DNA from: Aldrovandia affinis
Lineage: Eukaryota; Chordata; Actinopteri; Notacanthiformes; Halosauridae
DNA length: 64,000 nucleotides
Reading direction: 5' to 3'
Assembly (NCBI GenBank): GCA_029706075.1
Contig: JAINUG010000086.1
Span: forward strand, 186,001 to 250,000
Part shown: one piece after another, positions 32,701 through 43,436 of the stretch
How positions within the stretch are numbered: position 1 is the stretch's first letter
Layout: every line of letters starts with the position of its first letter
Made by a program: the position numbers and the translations under genes
The notes under the pieces: model-generated
What the model saw: the letters and a program-made list of their open reading frames with translations, nothing else
Databases searched by the model: none
Told to the model about the DNA's origin: nothing

Positions 32701-33760
32701 AACAAGGGTGCCCAATGTTGTCTATATAGAAGGAAGAAAGATGTGAGTGCAGATATTATAAACTGCTTTCAAGGTCAAATGGATATGCTGAAAATAATAT
32801 CATATAATGTACATGGCCTCAACAACCCAGTAAAAAGGTAAAGAATATTGCAGCAACTTAAATTGGAAAAGGGAGAAGTCATGTTCTTACAATAAACTAA
32901 TTTGACAAAAATGAAAATGAAAAGTGTAATAAACTGGCATGCTATTCCTTGTATCAAGAACAAGGGGGCTCAATGCTGTCTTTATAGAAGGAAGAAAGGT
33001 GAAAGTAGCAAATAGTATAAACCTGCTGTCAAGGTCAAATTATGGATATGCAGAAATCATATAATATCATATATGTATATGGCCTCAATAACACAATAAG
33101 AAAGGAAAATATTGCAATAACTTAAATTGGAAAAGGGAGAACTCTTCTCCCTGAATGTTCTTACAAGACATTAATTTGACAAACATGAACACGAAAAGCT
33201 TAATAAGCTGGCTGAGGCACAGGTATATTATTGATCATATAAATCTTGTAGAAGGGGAGTGGGATTCTTATAAAGTCATAGATAGCATTTCATGCTGAAA
33301 ACATTGTTTTAGATAAGGAAGGGAGATGTGTTATGGTGGTGGAGAAAATTCCATATGTAGTTATCACCCTTATTAATGTGTATAAACCACCCGAAGAAGA
33401 CCCAAGGGTGATAAGTAAAGTAGTACAGCTCTTGGCTACTGAATGTGGAGGGATTACTAACTTAGCAGGGGACCTACATTTAATAATGGATTCAAATTAG
33501 TAGGAAACATTGCTCAGATCAAGCATCAAAAACTATTAGAAGGGCATCGACTGAAATAAGAATTGTGGACGTATGAAGAACACTACATCCTGAAAAATGC
33601 TACACATTCTACTCCAAACCACATGCAAGTTATTCAAGACTTGAATATTTTTTAATGTTTAAGAGGAATGTACACAAAGTCAAAGAATGCTAAATCAACC
33701 AGATGACATTGTCAGACATAACAATTTTACCCCTCCACAAATCTATAAATATTAAAAATG
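32699..33760 (+). mobile_element. L1-like LINE endonuclease fragments, tandemly duplicated start
   Basis: About 200 bases (32699-32890) recur at 32958-33165, each ending in the L1 ORF2 start. The second copy continues with more endonuclease sequence to about 33760. It is cut off before reverse transcriptase. Confidence 0.8.
32775..33760 (+). pseudogene. L1-like ORF2 endonuclease, broken
   Basis: The start MDMLKIISYNVHGLNNPVKR is the typical opening of fish L1 ORF2, with the catalytic Asn in SYNV. The second copy gives VITLINVYKPPEEDPRVIS, ITNLAGDLHLIMDSN (in place of the usual GDFN) and YSKPHASYSRLEYFLMFKR. APE-type endonucleases nick the target DNA to prime reverse transcription. Several stops and an altered GDFN motif make it inactive. 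Confidence 0.82.
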
Positions 33761-33924
33761 TGAAAAATGAACATGTACTCATATAATACTGTACTAAAAT
33801 TGTTTTATGTAAAGTACAAAATAACTAAGCTAAGTCACATCAACAAGCACTACAGTGTTTCACCAAAAAATATATGAAACACAACTGATTGTCTATTGCT
33901 CTAATTGTACAAGGGGGTGTAGTT

Positions 33925-33995
33925 GAAGTATAAAGAGGGTACAATTGGCTACTAAATTGGGAGAAAAGGGGGGGAAATTTTGTAAATGTAATGTA
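33925..33995 (+). mobile_element. SINE 3' body fragment
   Basis: ATTGGCTACTAAATTGGGAG followed by AAAAGGGGGG matches the body of the SINE at 13445-13591. The tRNA-like head is missing. Confidence 0.65.
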
Positions 33996-35040
33996 CAATT
34001 ACTCCTATAATTCCTGCAGGTATTCATTTATTTGCTGTATTTATTTGCAGTCATGTTTTTCATCCACATCACAGCAAATGTAGGCTACTGTGCACTTTCT
34101 CTTTGCACCTTGGAAAAACTGTATGTGGTAAATCCATGTTTGAGATTGCTATGCTATTACAGTACAGTATATCATTGTATATTTCATAAATTGTGGTTTT
34201 CTGATCAAAGTGTGGGTTGTACACTTTCTATCTCAAAACTGAGAAAGAAGTATGTTGAGGGCGTCGGTCTGGCAACATAGGAGTGTGGCAGGGTTGCCTT
34301 TGTTTTCCAGATGCATGGTTAAATCAAATTTGCCAAATCGTGGTGTACTTGTGTAATGCTTTACACATCATCAACGGAGCCACAATGGAGGATCACAATA
34401 GAAATAAGTTGGCTTTTTGCCAACTTGTTTGTGTTATCCTCGGCAATTTGCAGTGTGCATTAATGTGATGTCATGCATCAAGGGTATGTGTGTTCGCATT
34501 GTGTAGATTCTTTTTTAATTAAATTTTTATTGTCAAATAACACTAACTAACTAATTAAATCAACGTCAGTCATTGTCATGGTTGTCCACTGTTTACTACC
34601 AGTTAACATTGAAAACAGTCTGCTTTGCGTTATTGGTTTTGCTAATGTAAGGAATTTGCTGTCACTGTCAAAATGTAGAACACAACAAATGGCAGTCGTG
34701 CCTGGGTGCATCGCATGCAGTGATGTTGCAGATATGGAGAATGCACACTGCTCACATGACAAAGGTTTTGATTACACAGGCAGTGATGATACATGCCTTT
34801 TTTACTGTACTTGGAGTGTATTTCTATTTGCATGCATCTGTAAGGTGAGGTTATCGCTATAGCGCACGCTACATGCAGAAGTCCCTTACTGCCGGTCTAT
34901 GATCAGAAGTCCCTTACTGCTGGTCTACCAAAATCCTGACCTTCATCATTAGTGGGGTGGACTGACCCTGGATGAGTGGGAACTTAAAAAAAAAAGATTT
35001 GTGTTAAAAGACATAATAATAATACAAAAATATTAATTAG
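33996..35040. other. Non-coding; short direct repeat at 34876-34928
   Basis: No gene is supported. CAGAAGTCCCTTACTGC occurs twice in a row at 34876 and 34904. Confidence 0.4.
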
Positions 35041-35059
35041 AAAAATTTAGTTTTATCAC

Positions 35060-35279
35060 AGCAAGAATTAACGGAGTTTGCATGTTCTCTCCTGTACTCT
35101 GGTTTCTTCCCAATGACCGTTAGGCATGGAGAGTCTAAATTGCCCCTAGGTTGAGTGTGTGAGTGAATGGTGTGTGCCCTGCAATGGATTACTGTCCAGG
35201 GTGTATTCCTGCCTCTCATGCTGGGATAGGCTCCAGCCACCCTGACCAGTACTTAGATAATGGATGGATGGATGGATAG
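35060..35279 (+). mobile_element. L2/Maui-type LINE 3' end
   Basis: The order TTTGCATGTTCTCTCCTGT, GTCTAAATTGCCCCTAGG, GTGTGCCCTGCAATGGATT, GCTGGGATAGGCTCCAGCC and a terminal (ATGG)n is the very common fish L2 (Maui) 3' untranslated region. It is 5'-truncated, as most LINE copies are. Confidence 0.88.
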
Positions 35280-36090
35280 TGCAATTAACTATTCTCCCTG
35301 CAATGACCCAATTTCACGGAATGCATACCATCTGCCATGCAGTACAAGTGCAATAAAATGCATACCATCTGTCAATTCTGGTGACCAAAAATAAAATCCC
35401 CAGAAAGGTACGGTTTGTGGAAACACCGCACCCTTTCCCTGCCCCTCCCCCCTCACCCCAAACACCCAAAGCAATAACCTGTCATATAAAAAAACTCTTT
35501 AATCATAAATGCCTGAAGACAGGAGCCCTTATCAACCTAATAATATTCAGATATTAGTATTGACCCGTAAACTCTGATAATAGGCACCTCTCTGTACAGG
35601 TCTAGAATTAATGTGAGATTATAATGAACAGGCAGAGGCTTTGCAGATTCATATGTTTTAATAAAAACAGCTCCCAGCGGCCCTACACAGACCTGTAATC
35701 TGTAGGACGTCCAGATGTGGACTATGGCTGAGATATCTGGACAGGTATTGAAGAGCATGTGATTACAATTGCCAAATCAATCAATCAATCAATCAATCAA
35801 ACAGGTAATGTACCCTCTGTCTAAAAGCATTATTATCCTCATAGCACATTACAAAAGACAAATGCATTAGTTGTTTGACAACTGATGTGGTTGATTAGCA
35901 AGTCACAAAATTATTTGAGATATTCATTCTTCATAGCACTCATTCCTATTTCTCACATAATCGAGCCTCAGAGGATACATCTTCATAAATGGACTCCCTT
36001 GTCTCCCTTGTTATAGCAACAAAGACCTACTGTACAAGAAATGCAAAAATTTGGTGAAAAATTATTCTATCATGTAGTGATGGGATTTTT
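35280..36090. promoter_or_regulatory. Candidate conserved non-coding sequence
   Basis: 35340-35760 is repeat-poor with mixed composition and AT-rich homeobox-like words (CTTTAATCATAAATGCC, AGAATTAATGTGAG). It could hold an enhancer; no coding frame is evident. A (CAAT)n run lies at 35775-35800. Confidence 0.25.
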
Positions 36091-36094
36091 CCCC

Positions 36095-36290
36095 ATTGCA
36101 TTCTTTAATCCCAAATTTGGAGTGCTGGATTGGAGTCGCAATTTTATTCCATTGCTGCAGCATCCTCTGTCAATTTGTAAGGGCGCATAGTAGTACGCTC
36201 ATCCTCCGAAAGGCATACAACCATTCACCCTTCTTGGCACAGGCAACCTGCAGGTGCCCAGTGCACTGGAGAAATTGCTAATACATGATG
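36095..36290 (+). repeat. Probable dispersed repeat, family unknown
   Basis: CCCAAATTTGGAGTGCTGGA followed by GCTGCAGCATCCTCTGTCA and CTCATCCTCCGAAAGGCAT reads like a decayed dispersed fish repeat known to the annotator in general style. No structure supports a class. Confidence 0.35.
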
Positions 36291-36926
36291 ACTTGGGGGA
36301 ATAGAGCACCAAGCTTTGAAGTAATTTTGTCACATGATGGTTTCGGAAGAAAATTCATCATGAATTTTTCCCATGAGGAAATGTAAGATTGTAAGGTCAG
36401 TGTACTACCTATTCTCACAGTTCTTTACTGGTTTGTAAATTAAGTCCTTAATATCCTATTTTAATATCCTTAAATGATGGTAACTGGTTATCATTTTTTT
36501 GTTTCTGTATTGAGAAATCAAATATATCCCTGTCAGTACATGGTTTCCAGTGGTGGCAAACTACACTAACCAACAGTAATTCACTGTTCCCAATTTATGT
36601 GTCATGGTCAACAGACATAAAATAATATATGCCATTTAGCAGATGTTTTTATCTAAACTTATCTTTTCATCTTTTTCATTTTTATCTAAACTAAAGTTTT
36701 TCAGTGTATGTGGTCCCAATGAGAATCAAACCCACAACCCACAAGTGTTATCAGCATCAAGCTCTACCTACTGAACTACACAGAGTGCATGACCAAATGC
36801 AGTGACCTGTACAACCTGCCAGCTACAAATCACTGATACCTAGCTAGCAAACTAACATTGGTTTGTAAAATCGCTAATGTCATGTTACGAATGTGATAGT
36901 CAAACACAACGAGTCAGCTGTTTCAC

Positions 36927-36929
<3 letters not shown>

Positions 36930-36958
<29 letters not shown>
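36930..36958. repeat. (CA)n microsatellite
   Basis: Pure CA run within a region rich in TAGC words (36850-37240). Confidence 0.95.
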
Positions 36959-37261
36959 GCTAGTTAATACAGCTAGTTAAAGTAGCTTACTAGCAAACGA
37001 TTGTGATTGTGAAGTCTTTACCTTCTCACACAAACTTATGTAGCTAATACAGTTAGATAACTAGCAAGTAAATACACTATTTTCTAAACTCTCATGTCTA
37101 CTATAGATAGACAGTTAGATAGCTAGGTAACCACAAAATAGCTAAATTAGATTAGTACAAGATATAGCTAACATATTGCTTGCAAGCAGGATATGTAAAT
37201 GTATAAGATAGCTAGCTACAGTATATAGCTATGCAATCCAATACTTATATACATAGGATCA

Positions 37262-38196
37262 TTCAATTCCCACAATTCCCCTCCTCAAAAAACCCTCTCT
37301 GAATCCCGCTGTCATTTCAAATACCGACCTGTCTCTCTCCTCCCATTCCTCTCCAAAACGTTAGAGCGGGCTGTCTATAACCAACTGTCTGCTCATCTCC
37401 TACAGAACGACCTGCTTGATCCTAACCAATCTGGGTTCAAAGCTGGCCACTCTACAGAGACTGCTCTCCTTGCGGTCACTGAGGCTCTCCACAGAGACTG
37501 TCCTCCTCTCCTTGCGGTCACTGAGGCTCTCTCATCTCTCGTCGAGATGGGAAATCCCAATGACCCTCAGCTCCGTCCCCTCCTCCTCCTCGACCTGTCC
37601 AAGTCACTTGGTTCTGTTATTTTGCTCATGGTTTTTCCATCACTGTGCCAATGGACCACTCTTTCTCTCCTTCTCTCCATCTGAGACTCCTGATCTCTCA
37701 TCATCTCCACATGGATGTCCACCCACCACCGAGATGGGAATCTTCTGGATCGGCATTGACATGGCTTCAATTGAGTCCTAGTGTCTGGCTGAGTCTGGTG
37801 ACCCTGGACAACCAGGTGGCCTGGAGAGGATCAGACCCCGATTCTCCTCTCCATCCGGAGGACACCCCTCCACCTGGTCCAGGCCTGGTGATCTCATGTC
37901 TGGAATACCTATTCTCCTACCAGCCTGTGCCACACCAAGTCACTTGGTTCTGTTATTTCTGCTCATGGTTTTTCCTATCACTGTTATGCCAATGACACTC
38001 AACCCCTCCGCTCCGCCTCCTCTGGCAAACTCTGCCCCATCCCTCCGGGCGCCTTCTCTCCTCTTCTCTCCATCTGAGACTCAGGTTCCGGCATGGATCT
38101 CTGCATAAAAAATAAAAAATTACTAACCTTTTCCTTTCCAGTGTTACAGATATGGTACGCAGATGCCTGCAATGATGTCTATCGCTGTAGCCATTA
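37262..38196 (+). pseudogene. Scrambled L2-clade LINE reverse transcriptase copy
   Basis: All pieces match the LINE at 46.6-50.4 kb on the same strand but in shuffled order. In sequence along this copy the matching parts are roughly 48768-48988, 48950-48980 again, 49074-49098, 49005-49040, 49246-49340, 49372-49406, 49084-49130, 49532-49551, 49147-49168, 49600-49692, 49228-49312 again, 49938-49991, 49313-49369, then the 3' UTR 50190-50275. Some stretches are used twice, others are missing. No frame is usable. Confidence 0.9.
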
Positions 38197-38199
38197 AAT

Positions 38200-38525
38200 A
38201 CAAATGACAGAATATTTACAATGATTATACAACTAGTTTAGAAGTCCAGAATTTGTGAATGAAAAAAAAAAAATACAGTATATCTAAATTTCACAGCTCA
38301 AACAGATATCAACGATGAAAAAGTCAAATTTTAGATTATGAAAGAATAGAAAGGTATTGAATCCAAATTAAATCTTTGTTTATTTTTTTAATGATAGAAT
38401 TGGATAGTGCAGTCAGTATGAGTGGGGTGTGTGTGTATAATTAAACGCAAGTAGTTTTAGTTGCAAAAGTCCATACAAGGTTTTCATCATAAATACACAA
38501 CAAAACAGAAGGATCAGCGGGGAAT
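38200..38525. other. Non-coding AT-rich sequence
   Basis: No feature recognised. Confidence 0.4.
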
Positions 38526-38528
38526 TAT

Positions 38529-38820
38529 TTACAGTGCCTTGCAAAAGTACTGGATTACAAATCATACGGTCACAATTTTTTGTGTGAATCATGCAGTCAC
38601 AATTTAATATATTTTAACACGTGCTCAAACTGAATTTGTATAAAGAAGAAATTAGTTATGTCAGCAAATATTTGAAATCATTTTAAAAAACTTAAATATG
38701 CCGCCTGTATAAGTATCCAGCCCCCTTGCATTGATATTTGGTGGAAGCTTTTGCTGCAATAATGGCTTTATGAATTTTTGTGCAGTTTCTTTGTCCAAAT
38801 GTAGATCGCCTTTAAAACAG
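38529..38820 (-). mobile_element. Tc1-like terminal fragment (third family)
   Basis: It starts ACAGTGCCTTGCAAAAGTA, a typical fish Tc1 terminus, and contains CAGCCCCCTTGCATTGATAT with a TGGTGGAAGCTTTTGC block, as in the flanks of such transposase genes. The other end is not present. Confidence 0.7.
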
Positions 38821-38829
38821 AAACCATCT

Positions 38830-39515
38830 GTGACTCTTAATAAGCTACTATAAGTGCACTACTGCTCTTGATTTCTGACTACCCACTCCTGTCGTAACAA
38901 AAAAGTGTCATCTCCCTCTCTCCGACTCTCTCTCTCTTTAGATGCAATGACATGGATTCCATTGTGCACAGTAACACCCATTCATAATTGCTTGTTTTTC
39001 TGTCCATCTGTGCTTGATTCCATGAATTCCAGCTGCAATTGCATCCCATTTCTGAGACTGAATTGTTATAAATGCTCCTTTCAGTCGCATTTCGGTCTTT
39101 CTGAATACCATGGAGTATTAAAGTAAGTGGCAGTAATAATTGCACTGATCCCATGGATAATGTTACTTTGCTGTGTTTTTCCCACTCGCTCGATCAAATT
39201 GTTGTTTACAATTAATTTTGGCTCATGCAGTTTATTGCGTAAGAAACATCAGAGCTCATGGTGCTTGACTTTAAATGGAATTAGATATATCCACAGAGGA
39301 ACAGAACATTACCATGGTTACCCTGAGGCACTGGATAAGCCTGACTTGAGTTAAAAAGATCATAACAACCATTTACTGTTTGTAAAAGCATATCTGTCTG
39401 CTATTGTGGTTCTTGTTAACTTAAACAAGATAATATACAGTAAGCTAGACATGTCTTTTTTCAGCAGTGAAGCGATCTAAGCGGTGAGCTACACTTAACT
39501 AGTGAATATGATGCA
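38830..39515. other. Low-repeat non-coding sequence
   Basis: Mixed composition at 38930-39330, possibly conserved non-coding DNA; no gene recognised. Confidence 0.3.
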
Positions 39516-39520
39516 ATATA

Positions 39521-40068
39521 CAGGCAATCTGCAAAATAAAGGAAACATTTGAGTAAATGAGGGATACTGGTGGCTCTGTTATGGTGTGGCGTGCATTTTC
39601 CTGGCATGGCTTAGGTCCACTCAGCCCTTTAGAAGGCGAAGTAAATGCCAATAAATACAAAGCCATTCAAGTGATCAGCTTCATCCCATTTCTATTCTGA
39701 TGGGAGTGGTCTCTTTCAGGATGACAATGCCCCCATCCACAGGGTACAAGTGGTCACTGAATGGTTTGATGAGCATGAAAACAATGTAAACCATATGCCA
39801 TGGCCATCTCAGTCACCAGATCTCAGCCCAATTAAACACCGATGGAAGATTCTGGAGCAGCGCCTGAGGCAATGTTTTCCACTACCATCAACAAAACATA
39901 AATTATGAATTTCTCCAGGAAGAATGGTGTTGCATCCCTCGAATAGAGTTACAGACACTTGTAGAATCTATCCCAAGGCACATTGAAGCTGTTCTGGTGG
40001 CTTGTGGTGTCCCAAAGCCCTATTAAGACACTTTATGTTGATGTTTCCTTTGTTTGGCAGTTACCTGT
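39521..40068 (+). mobile_element. Tc1-like element with internal deletion (fourth family)
   Basis: 548 bp between CAGGCAATCTGCAAAATAAA and the inverse terminus GGCAGTTACCTG, flanked by TA. The first half of the transposase gene is deleted. Confidence 0.88.
39585..40025 (+). pseudogene. Tc1-like transposase C-terminal half
   Basis: Translation across frames gives MVWRAFSWHG-like sequence, then QDDNAPIHRVQVVTEWFDEH (second catalytic Asp) and WPSQSPDLSPIKHRWKILEQ. The catalytic Glu of the SPIEH form has become Lys (SPIKH). Later comes IPRHIEAVLVACGVPKPY and a stop. The loss of the Glu and a frame break near 39905 make it inactive. Confidence 0.85.
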
Positions 40069-40171
40069 ATATTGCATGTAATATCTGTTACCTGATAACT
40101 TCATCTGCTGCCATATTGGTCCATGTTCTCCTTTTAATAGTTTTTTTAAATTGCGTGTTTGAGTGTTTGCA

Positions 40172-40507
40172 GAAGTGGGTTAATTGTCAAACGTTTTAGA
40201 AAAGGCAAACTGAGGGACCTGTTGATTCAGGAAGTGCACAGCTCCTTTGAGCTTTTCTGTGTCCCCTCTCCTTGTTCGATCTTGCAGAAACCATGGTGGA
40301 TTTTTTTATGGACACCACAGAGAAGCCCAAAATAAGGTCATGTTCTATTGAGCTACACCTTGGGTTTATGACGCATTCCATTGCCTCCAGGTGTGAGCCA
40401 GCATGTTTGTTTTTCTTTGAACATTTGATATTTTTTCTCATTACTTACTGCTCTTCAAGTGCAAACCACAGGTGTTTGCGGTCACCTATGAATATCATAG
40501 TTTAGAA
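40172..40507 (+). repeat. Unclassified 336-bp repeat, copy 1
   Basis: It starts GAAGTGGGTTAATTGTC and ends ATGAATATCATAGTTTAGAA. A copy of roughly 90% identity lies at 54847-55184 on the same strand. Flanking sequences differ, so this is a mobile or dispersed unit. No terminal inverted repeats, A-rich tail or clear target duplication were found. A B-box-like word (TTGTTCGATC) is near 40273. Confidence 0.75.
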
Positions 40508-40509
40508 TT

Positions 40510-41080
40510 CACAAATTTGCTGTGTGTCCTTGTTTTCAACCCTGAATTTTTACAAATTATTATCCCACCAACTCCCCCCCTCTACAGAGTACAGTTGTAT
40601 TTCAGCATGCTTACATATATTTCAAATATTTACAAAGTTTAAAAAAAGTTTTTTCTTCAAAAAACTATTTTTATAATCCCAGAAGACCTGACCTAAAATA
40701 TGTAATGATTTGTAAAACTTATAAAAGACATACTGTGTATTTTCACCATATGTGTATAATATAATAACATAAATAACCATAACATAATATAACTTATAAT
40801 TTATATAATATAATATAAATGTTATTTGTCTGTTAATGTTACCTTTGATTACTGCTTGTGTATCTAATGATATTGATATTAATACATTTAACTAGTAAAT
40901 TCAGTTTTTTTTTTTTTTGTACACTTCACCTTTGTGAAATAGTACCTAGGCTCTTCTCTAAAGTGGAACAACTCATAATAAAACCTTTTGACTATTAATT
41001 TAGATAGTATTTTGCATTTCATTATTTTGGCACAAACTGATGCTAATATGAATATGTGCTCAAAATTGAGCAGATTTACC
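40510..41080. other. AT-rich non-coding sequence
   Basis: Includes runs of ATAATAT words near 40750-40830 and a poly-T at 40906-40918. No gene. Confidence 0.4.
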
Positions 41081-41810
41081 TCCTACCTCTCACTCCAGCC
41101 AGGTGACCTGGAGAGTCTCAACCCCACAATCTCTACAGGAGTTCCCCAATGTTAAGTCTCAGCCACCTTGTATGCTCCCTTCATATCAGGTCAGGTCCCT
41201 CAGCTATGTCATCACTCTGCATATGTTTTTTTATATCACAGTTATTCTGATGGTTCATCCCCCATCTGACTGATGGGGTCTTCTCGAGCATTACCCCATG
41301 CCTCACGGAGGTCTACCTGGAGATCATGACTCATCACTTAAAGGTTAAACAGGTACACCGTCTCCTCTCTCTTTGGACCTCTCCATAACCCTGGATGGTT
41401 CTGCGCCATTCCCCTCCTGCCCCGCAGAGAATCCTACCATCACTTTCGATGACAAACCATCAGTTCCAGAGAGCATTGCATCAGTAACCTTGTTCAATTC
41501 TGCCGAAAACAATATGAGAAGTCCTCACCCGCCTGCTTGACCCTACCACTGCCCCCATAGCATCTTCCCAGGATGGCTGCAGCTCACTTCTGCTCATTCA
41601 GAACACATCTGCATGACTCGGTGCTTAACACGCCCAAAATTAGCTGGTGTCTCGCCCCTCCTCATTTGGGCCCTTGGTGCTCACCTATCAGGCACTCAAG
41701 GACACAGCTCATCCCTATCTGCAGTCCATTGATGGACTATTGACACTATGAGGTCTGTACTCTGTAACCTCTGTTCGCTTGACAATCCCTAACCTATGAA
41801 GGCATGGATT
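41080..41810 (+). pseudogene. Very decayed LINE reverse transcriptase C-terminal part
   Basis: Scattered matches to the C-terminal half of L2/Rex-like ORF2: TISTGVPQ near 41125 (the PQG region), LNTPKISW near 41630 and LVLTYQALKDTAHPYLQSI near 41680-41730. The last corresponds to the LVLAFQAARGTAPPYLQSL segment of the intact LINE in this window. No frame survives. Confidence 0.65.
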
Positions 41811-42105
41811 CCAAACAAAATCCACCTGTTAAGAATACGGGCCCTAATTTGGTGAATCAGGACGGTGTCGGTAACACTGAGGCAAAGTGAGGCTTTAGGG
41901 CTTGTCTAACGCAATTTCGGTAATTTCGTGACTCAGGGCGATAGCGCACCACCGGCGCAGTTGTAAAAGAGGTTGGATTAACTTTTTAAAAATACATGTG
42001 GGTGTGGTGGGGGTTTGGTTTCATAATGGCCAATCAGACCACCTATTTTCTACCCCTTTAAATACCAGTGCGCCAACGCTATAGCAAATTGGCAATTTCC
42101 TGACA

Positions 42106-42218
42106 TGGATGACAGTTTTGCGCGGCTGCGCCAGGAGCGCTTCTCAAAAGAGGAGAGCAATTTGCTTGTGCGGGAGGTGCGGAAAAGTTGGCGCGCGAAT
42201 CAGAGGGGGTAAACAAGG
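42106..42218 (+). pseudogene. Harbinger SANT/Myb-like protein, first exon remnant
   Basis: MDDSFARLRQERFSKEESNL then LVREVRKSWRANQ resembles the start of the Myb/SANT-like DNA-binding protein that partners Harbinger transposase and helps its nuclear import and end binding. It stops after about 37 codons; the rest is deleted. Confidence 0.65.
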
Positions 42219-42431
42219 CGCACAATAATTTGTTATTTTCATGATTTGAGTTTATATTTTGAGACCTACATTGTTAAAAGAAAGTGTTTATTTGTAGGCT
42301 TTCCAACTTAAAAAACAACGTTTATTTTCTTCTAACTTAATGTAATTGTTAAATGGAAAGCAATAAATAACAAGCTCACAACTGCAACTAGGCCTGTTTC
42401 ATTTATGTTTGTCATGCAGTAGGCCTACTCA

Positions 42432-43436
42432 CTAGGGAACCAGCTCCGCAGCCAACCAGTCCCTGATCTCCCATGTGCCCTGAGCCTCTCCAACCCCTTC
42501 AATCGCCACATGCAGCTCTGCCTCTCTCCGTCTTAAGTCTTGTAATGCGTCCTCTGCGAGGTCAATGTGACATCCATGGTGCAGGGCAATGTTGTGTAGG
42601 ACACAGAATGCCACAAAGAACGCCCTGACTTTCTGAGGGCTGTATTGTAAGCCTCTGCATCTGAAATGCATTTTTAACATTCCAAAGGTTCTCTCGATTA
42701 CTGATCTGGCCATAGAAAAAAGATAGTTAAAAGCATGTTATGTAGGTGTTGTGGGCACAATTTATGGCGTAATCAGCCATGGTTTTAATGGATAGCGTTG
42801 TCCCCTAGTAGCCACCCATACTGGGGGGCATCCCCCTGAAAGGCTGTAGGAATGACGGAGTTGGCCAAGATAAGAGTCATGAGTAGACCCAGGATAATTG
42901 GCAAACACATGCGTCACCCTGGAGTGTGCATCACAAACCACCTGGATATGTGTGGAGTGGAGTGGACCCCCTTCCGATTATACCGTGATCAGATGGTGCG
43001 CGCAACTGCACATGGCACCCAAGACCCCAGGGAATCCACATTGCGTATAAAAATCCTGTTTAGTTCTCTACTGGCTGTCGGGTGTAGGAAAAGTAATAAA
43101 CTCATTTGCATGTTGGTCAAGACTGGAAGAAACTGCATGTACAGCCGAACTGATAGCCATCTGGCCAGCACCGGCTACCAAACCCAGGGTGTGTTGGAAG
43201 GAGCCGGTGGCAAAGAAGGCGAGGGCTGCTGTCACTTTAACAGCGACAGGGAGCGCACAGGGACCAGGTGGGTTTCCCTCGATGTCCGGAGCCACGAGCC
43301 GGCAGATCCGAGCGACAACCTGTCGGGAGAGGTGCAGCTTCTGCCTGCACTCCTCCTCAGACAGGTTGATAAATGATACCCGTTGGTGGTATATGCGCTC
43401 ACAGTATTGCCTTGGGCGTCCAATTATGTACTCCAT
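42432..43436 (-). pseudogene. HARBI1-like Harbinger transposase, broken
   Basis: A DDE nuclease of about 350 residues in intact members. The start ATG at 43436 (MEYIIGRPRQYCERIY) follows a splice-acceptor-like tract CTGCACTACAG, so it may be an internal-exon start. N-terminal frame: CRQKLHLSRQVVARICRLV and KVTAALAFFATGSFQ. The middle part in other frames gives IQVVCDAHSRVTHVFANYPG and STHDSY, including the conserved Asp. The C-terminal frame (42713-42432) has SVIERTFGMLKMHFRC, which holds the catalytic Glu, and FFVAFCVLHNIALHHGC. Frameshifts and a deletion separate the parts. Confidence 0.88.

Noticed and set aside
36850-37250. GCTAGC-rich region as a regulatory array
   Set aside because: The same words are scattered over several AT-rich areas of the window (51 kb, 56.4 kb), so it looks like general composition.
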